A DNA stretch of 8,341 nucleotides, from assembly GCA_014729055.1 (NCBI GenBank), contig WJKO01000406.1, positions 1 through 8,341 of the forward strand, read 5' to 3'. This document shows, in pieces, positions 5,643-8,341 of this stretch (position 1 is the stretch's first letter; each line of letters opens with the position of its first letter). Position numbers and translations under genes: made by a program. The DNA is from Promethearchaeota archaeon. GTDB taxonomy: Archaea; Asgardarchaeota; Lokiarchaeia; Sigyniarchaeales; Promethearchaeaceae. Below the pieces are notes generated by a model. The model was not told the origin of the DNA. It did not search any database and saw only the letters and a program-made list of their open reading frames with translations.

Positions 5643-7640
5643 TTAATACGCCTCCATTTCCCACGTAGGATAAGGATTAATAATATTTGCTAAAAGATGT
5701 GCTTCTTCCAAATTCCCTTTAAAACAAATAAATTCATATCTCGAATTATATTCCAGTTCGGTTTCATAAAAATCGACATAATTTTGTTCCCACTTTACAG
5801 AAATATGCCTCATTGTGTTATTTGTTATTATTGCATAATTATTATCCTCGTTGTAAAGAAATCCATTGCTTATAGGTAAAGGGACGATATAATCTTCATT
5901 ACCTTCTACCATCGGATGTGTATAATCTGAACGAGTTAACAACTGAGTGGTATTTTCCGCCAAGCTAGGTGAATAATATACTTTTTCCCAATTATCCATA
6001 AATATAATATGCTGTTCGGTGGTTTGTCCGTTACATGCAGCATTGTTGTTGACCACGCCGATTGAATCTTGTGTATTATTTATATATTTTCCACGTCGAG
6101 ACAGAAATTCCAAAGATATTGATTCTAAATCGAATTCATATTTTATCCCACCAATATATGTTGCAAGTGTGACATTCGTATAGGAACTATTATGTGGACA
6201 GAGAGATTCTGCGCTGTAATCTATGTTTAAATCGAAACCATATTTCTCTTTCAAGTCTGTTACTTGCAATGAAGAATCTATTACGGTATAATTTGTTAGA
6301 TCCACGGTTTGATTGATTACAATCTTATCATAGCAATCAACTTGGATAGGCATTTGCCATCCTGCTATCTTACTCCTAATATCATCAATGACCAGATTAG
6401 CGTAATCTTGGGCGTCTCTTGTGTTGTTGATTGCGTAAATAAACTCGTTTCGATTCGGATTAACACCGCTCGTATCCGTGACTTGCGCTTTCCAAAGATG
6501 AATGCTTGCGTTAAGGATTCGTTCTTTATTATTTTCATAGGTTGGTGTATCGATTAGATTAAGGCTATATGCGTTTTCATTTACGATTTCTGCTGTTTGG
6601 ATAAGATTCCGTGTATAATAGTTTCGGGCATGGACCAGTCCATCATCTGACTCTGAATTACCCCAAGCCATCCATCTGCTTGTTGACTGGTGTCTATTTG
6701 GTGTCCAGTGATTTTCAGGTAGAAATTTATTCATTGGCTTTATTTTACCCTTTTCCACACAAAAATCGACCCAGTCAGACATATTTTTCCAAATATTCCC
6801 CCGACGTTCTAATTCTATATGTCTTAATTCAATTTGGTGCATTTTATCTGGGTTAAAATTGAATTCATATGGTCCTTCGATATCGCCTGTATTAATTCTT
6901 TCAGAATCAGATAACGCAAGCTGATGATGTAATACTCCCGCTTCTATGCAAGGCAGCCAATTCAAAGGAATTACATAGCAACCATCTATTCCTCCATAAC
7001 CATAAGATAATAAAGGGCTATCGGCAAAATAATTATAATAAGACATTTGATCTCGCGAAACTGCAATGGTGTCAAATCCAAGATGCTTTACCAATGGGAA
7101 CGCTGGGAGAAACTGACCCTCTTGTAACACAATAACATTACTTATTGTGAGATTATAGACGTCTTCCATAAGATATTTATTATATTCTACCGATCCAGCA
7201 AAATCTTTATAATTATACGCGACCGCTAGGCCATGAGAGTATTGTGGACAAATAAGTTCTAATTGCCCTCGTTGATTTTGCTGTTGGATCATCTCGAAGA
7301 TATCAGGATAGTCTTTATATGCCATATCAATTAACAAGCCTTGACATTCCAGAGTCCAAATCCAATTAGGATGGTCATCATACATTTTTAAAATATGTTC
7401 AAGGGATTGGCGGTAAATTGCATAATAGGATTCTTCTGTTCCCGCCCGAAATTGAACATTGGCATGATAATAGGAAGTGCTGACCATTGGTGTAGTGAAT
7501 GTATATACCAATATACCCATAAATCCCGCGGATACGATAATTGCCGTTATACCAAACGCAATATATCTGTTTCGTGCGAGTAGAAAACGCATTTCTTCGC
7601 TTTTTTTTTGGTTGTGAAACCAGAATTTCATGTATGTCAT
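5643..7640 (-). CDS. Membrane-anchored extracellular GH57-like glycoside hydrolase
   Basis: Predicted 665 residues. A basic N-terminus (KK, R residues to 25) and one helix (26-48) form an uncleaved signal anchor, N-in and C-out. Residues about 55-330 resemble the GH57/GH38 (beta/alpha)7 barrel: strand YYHANVQF (57-64, His59), NWIWTLECQG (92-101, Glu98), the family-typical RGQLEL (124-129), and VLQEGQF (171-177) followed by HLGFDTIAVSRD. The EG(S/Q) loop matches GH57 motif 3, making Glu174 the likely nucleophile. The acid Asp of motif 4 is not certain; LALSDSER (241-248) is a candidate. GH57 enzymes act on alpha-glucans or other alpha-linked sugars; the substrate here is unknown. The C-terminal part (about 430-665) looks like beta-rich domains. 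Eleven N-x-S/T sequons (163, 286, 377, 405, 443, 450, 484, 489, 521, 563, 607) support a cell-surface location and N-glycosylation. Starts possible: ATG 7640, ATG 7629-7631 or TTG 7643; GAGG at 7644-7647 favours neither ATG cleanly. It sits 24 nt after the upstream gene and 0 nt before the next. Confidence 0.72.
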   Translation of the reverse strand: MTYMKFWFHNQKKSEEMRFLLARNRYIAFGITAIIVSAGFMGILVYTFTTPMVSTSYYHANVQFRAGTEESYYAIYRQSLEHILKMYDDHPNWIWTLECQGLLIDMAYKDYPDIFEMIQQQNQRGQLELICPQYSHGLAVAYNYKDFAGSVEYNKYLMEDVYNLTISNVIVLQEGQFLPAFPLVKHLGFDTIAVSRDQMSYYNYFADSPLLSYGYGGIDGCYVIPLNWLPCIEAGVLHHQLALSDSERINTGDIEGPYEFNFNPDKMHQIELRHIELERRGNIWKNMSDWVDFCVEKGKIKPMNKFLPENHWTPNRHQSTSRWMAWGNSESDDGLVHARNYYTRNLIQTAEIVNENAYSLNLIDTPTYENNKERILNASIHLWKAQVTDTSGVNPNRNEFIYAINNTRDAQDYANLVIDDIRSKIAGWQMPIQVDCYDKIVINQTVDLTNYTVIDSSLQVTDLKEKYGFDLNIDYSAESLCPHNSSYTNVTLATYIGGIKYEFDLESISLEFLSRRGKYINNTQDSIGVVNNNAACNGQTTEQHIIFMDNWEKVYYSPSLAENTTQLLTRSDYTHPMVEGNEDYIVPLPISNGFLYNEDNNYAIITNNTMRHISVKWEQNYVDFYETELEYNSRYEFICFKGNLEEAHLLANIINPYPTWEMEAY
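5651..5655 (-). promoter_or_regulatory. Shine-Dalgarno GGAGG for the six-helix membrane protein
   Basis: GGAGG on the minus strand ends 8 nt before the ATG at 5642 and lies inside the last codons of the glycosidase gene, whose TAA touches the ATG (TAAATG). It is the clearest ribosome binding site in the window and fixes the downstream start. Confidence 0.75.
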
Positions 7641-7643
7641 CAA

Positions 7644-7647
7644 CCTC
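7644..7647 (-). promoter_or_regulatory. Possible ribosome binding site GAGG for the glycosidase gene
   Basis: GAGG on the minus strand lies 3 nt before the ATG at 7640 and 12 nt before the ATG at 7631. The first distance is short and the second long, so it supports translation start in this area without choosing between them. It argues against the TTG at 7643, which it directly abuts. Confidence 0.45.
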
Positions 7648-7664
7648 TTAAGGAAATTATTTAA

Positions 7665-8341
7665 TTATGAATGCTTCTCTTGATTAAGCCGTTTGATATT
7701 TATTATCGTTGACAAGATAAAATGCAGAAATATTGCCAACATAGACAGTCCAAACACTATCAAAGCCCATTTGCTGAATATTGCCTCAAATGATTGTGGT
7801 AAGAAGAAATTGATCCAAGGAAACAAAAATAAAAACACGATTATTGGACCGATAAACCGCCATTTTAAATTGGTACGCAACAATTCAATTTTCCACTGAA
7901 ATGAGGTCTTGTATGGCTCAAATTCTCTGGGATCTTCGGCATATAACGCGTCTATCATTTCAACACTTAATTGGCGAATCATTTCGTTATAAAGGGCAAA
8001 CCAATCCCGATCATCAAACCTTGATGGATCACCGTTGTAGCCACATCCATCTATTCCGCCAAGATGCGCCCATTCTTTTCTAATTAAGCTTTTTATACTG
8101 TGATCAATTCCCTCAAGATGCTCCGTACATTCTTTATAAACGGGATCTACCCAATCGCTGTTGATCTGGTTGATAAAACCGAGTTCCATGAGACTGGAAT
8201 GATGATCGTTGCGGATTGCATAATAATCGTCATCTGATAAAGGTGGTTCTCCAGCCGCTTCAGCAATCTTATCCCAATATTTTTTGTCAGTTGCTACATA
8301 AGCACGTTGAACAAAAAAGTTTACTGGCGAAGCTACTCGAA
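7665..8341 (-). CDS. Membrane protein with C-terminal helix pair, function unknown (5' end outside window)
   Basis: The frame is open from the right edge to a TAA at 7665-7667, showing 224 residues with no stop. An ATG at 8189 exists, but the 50 residues before it (for example FFVQRAYVATDKKYWDKI and PPLSDDDYYAIRND) look like normal coding sequence and contain no Met, so the real start is most likely beyond the window. The visible part is a soluble, acidic and aromatic-rich region (to about residue 150) with HLGGIDGCGYNGD (92-104) and RFDDRDWFALYNEM (107-120). Two membrane helices follow, at about 162-180 and 191-213, with a short basic tail, INIKRLNQEKHS. The basic stretch WKIELLRTNLKWR before the first helix and the basic tail both suggest cytoplasmic ends, so the soluble region would face the cytoplasm. 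I do not recognise the family. It is the first visible gene of the envelope operon, 24 nt upstream of the glycosidase. Confidence 0.7.
   Translation of the reverse strand, partial: RVASPVNFFVQRAYVATDKKYWDKIAEAAGEPPLSDDDYYAIRNDHHSSLMELGFINQINSDWVDPVYKECTEHLEGIDHSIKSLIRKEWAHLGGIDGCGYNGDPSRFDDRDWFALYNEMIRQLSVEMIDALYAEDPREFEPYKTSFQWKIELLRTNLKWRFIGPIIVFLFLFPWINFFLPQSFEAIFSKWALIVFGLSMLAIFLHFILSTIINIKRLNQEKHS

Noticed and set aside
6309..6856. Plus-strand open frames (6309-6557 and 6611-6856) opposite the glycosidase gene
   Set aside because: They are antisense to a continuous 665-codon reading frame with coherent domain structure, and show no independent support.
7693..8083. Plus-strand open frames (7693-7899 and 7901-8083) opposite the last gene
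   Set aside because: The minus-strand frame runs unbroken to the window edge with two credible membrane helices; the antisense products look random.

Overview
The window is about one third G+C and almost entirely coding. It looks archaeal, most likely from the Asgard (Lokiarchaeia/Thorarchaeia-like) group. The evidence is TATA-like boxes 20-45 bases ahead of start codons, several starts with no Shine-Dalgarno, a glycosidase-like ectodomain rich in N-x-S/T sequons, and a Uma2-like protein with a C-terminal coiled coil. The archaeal call is fairly firm. The Asgard assignment is inference from protein style and no phylogenetic marker is present.

Layout. (1) Positions 1-721, minus strand: a HAD-fold protein cut by the left edge, in which the nucleophilic Asp of motif I is Ala. 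(2) Positions 722-814: a short divergent promoter region with two TATA-like elements. (3) Positions 815-2410, plus strand: a two-gene unit, an AlkC/AlkD-type HEAT-repeat DNA alkylation repair protein followed 3 nt later by a GNAT acetyltransferase. (4) Positions 2425-8341, minus strand: a block of five genes converging on that unit with a 14-nt gap. In transcription order these are a C-terminal two-helix membrane protein (5' end outside the window), a membrane-anchored GH57-like glycosidase, a six-helix membrane protein with an internal duplication, an M28 metallopeptidase with two pairs of embedded membrane helices, and a Uma2-like protein with a heptad-repeat tail.

The first four genes of the minus block are tightly packed (24 nt, 0 nt and 45 nt gaps) and are probably one transcript. 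Its theme is the cell envelope: all four encode membrane proteins. Charge bias puts the glycosidase domain outside and the M28 domain on the cytoplasmic side, so the two enzymes probably do not share a substrate directly. The Uma2-like gene has its own TATA-like element and may be expressed separately.

The items most worth a second look are the M28 peptidase (a membrane hairpin inserted between metal ligands, and the last His ligand replaced by Asn), the envelope operon as a unit, and two enzyme-fold proteins that lack a key catalytic residue (HAD and Uma2-like). No rRNA, tRNA, CRISPR array, insertion sequence or attachment site was seen.
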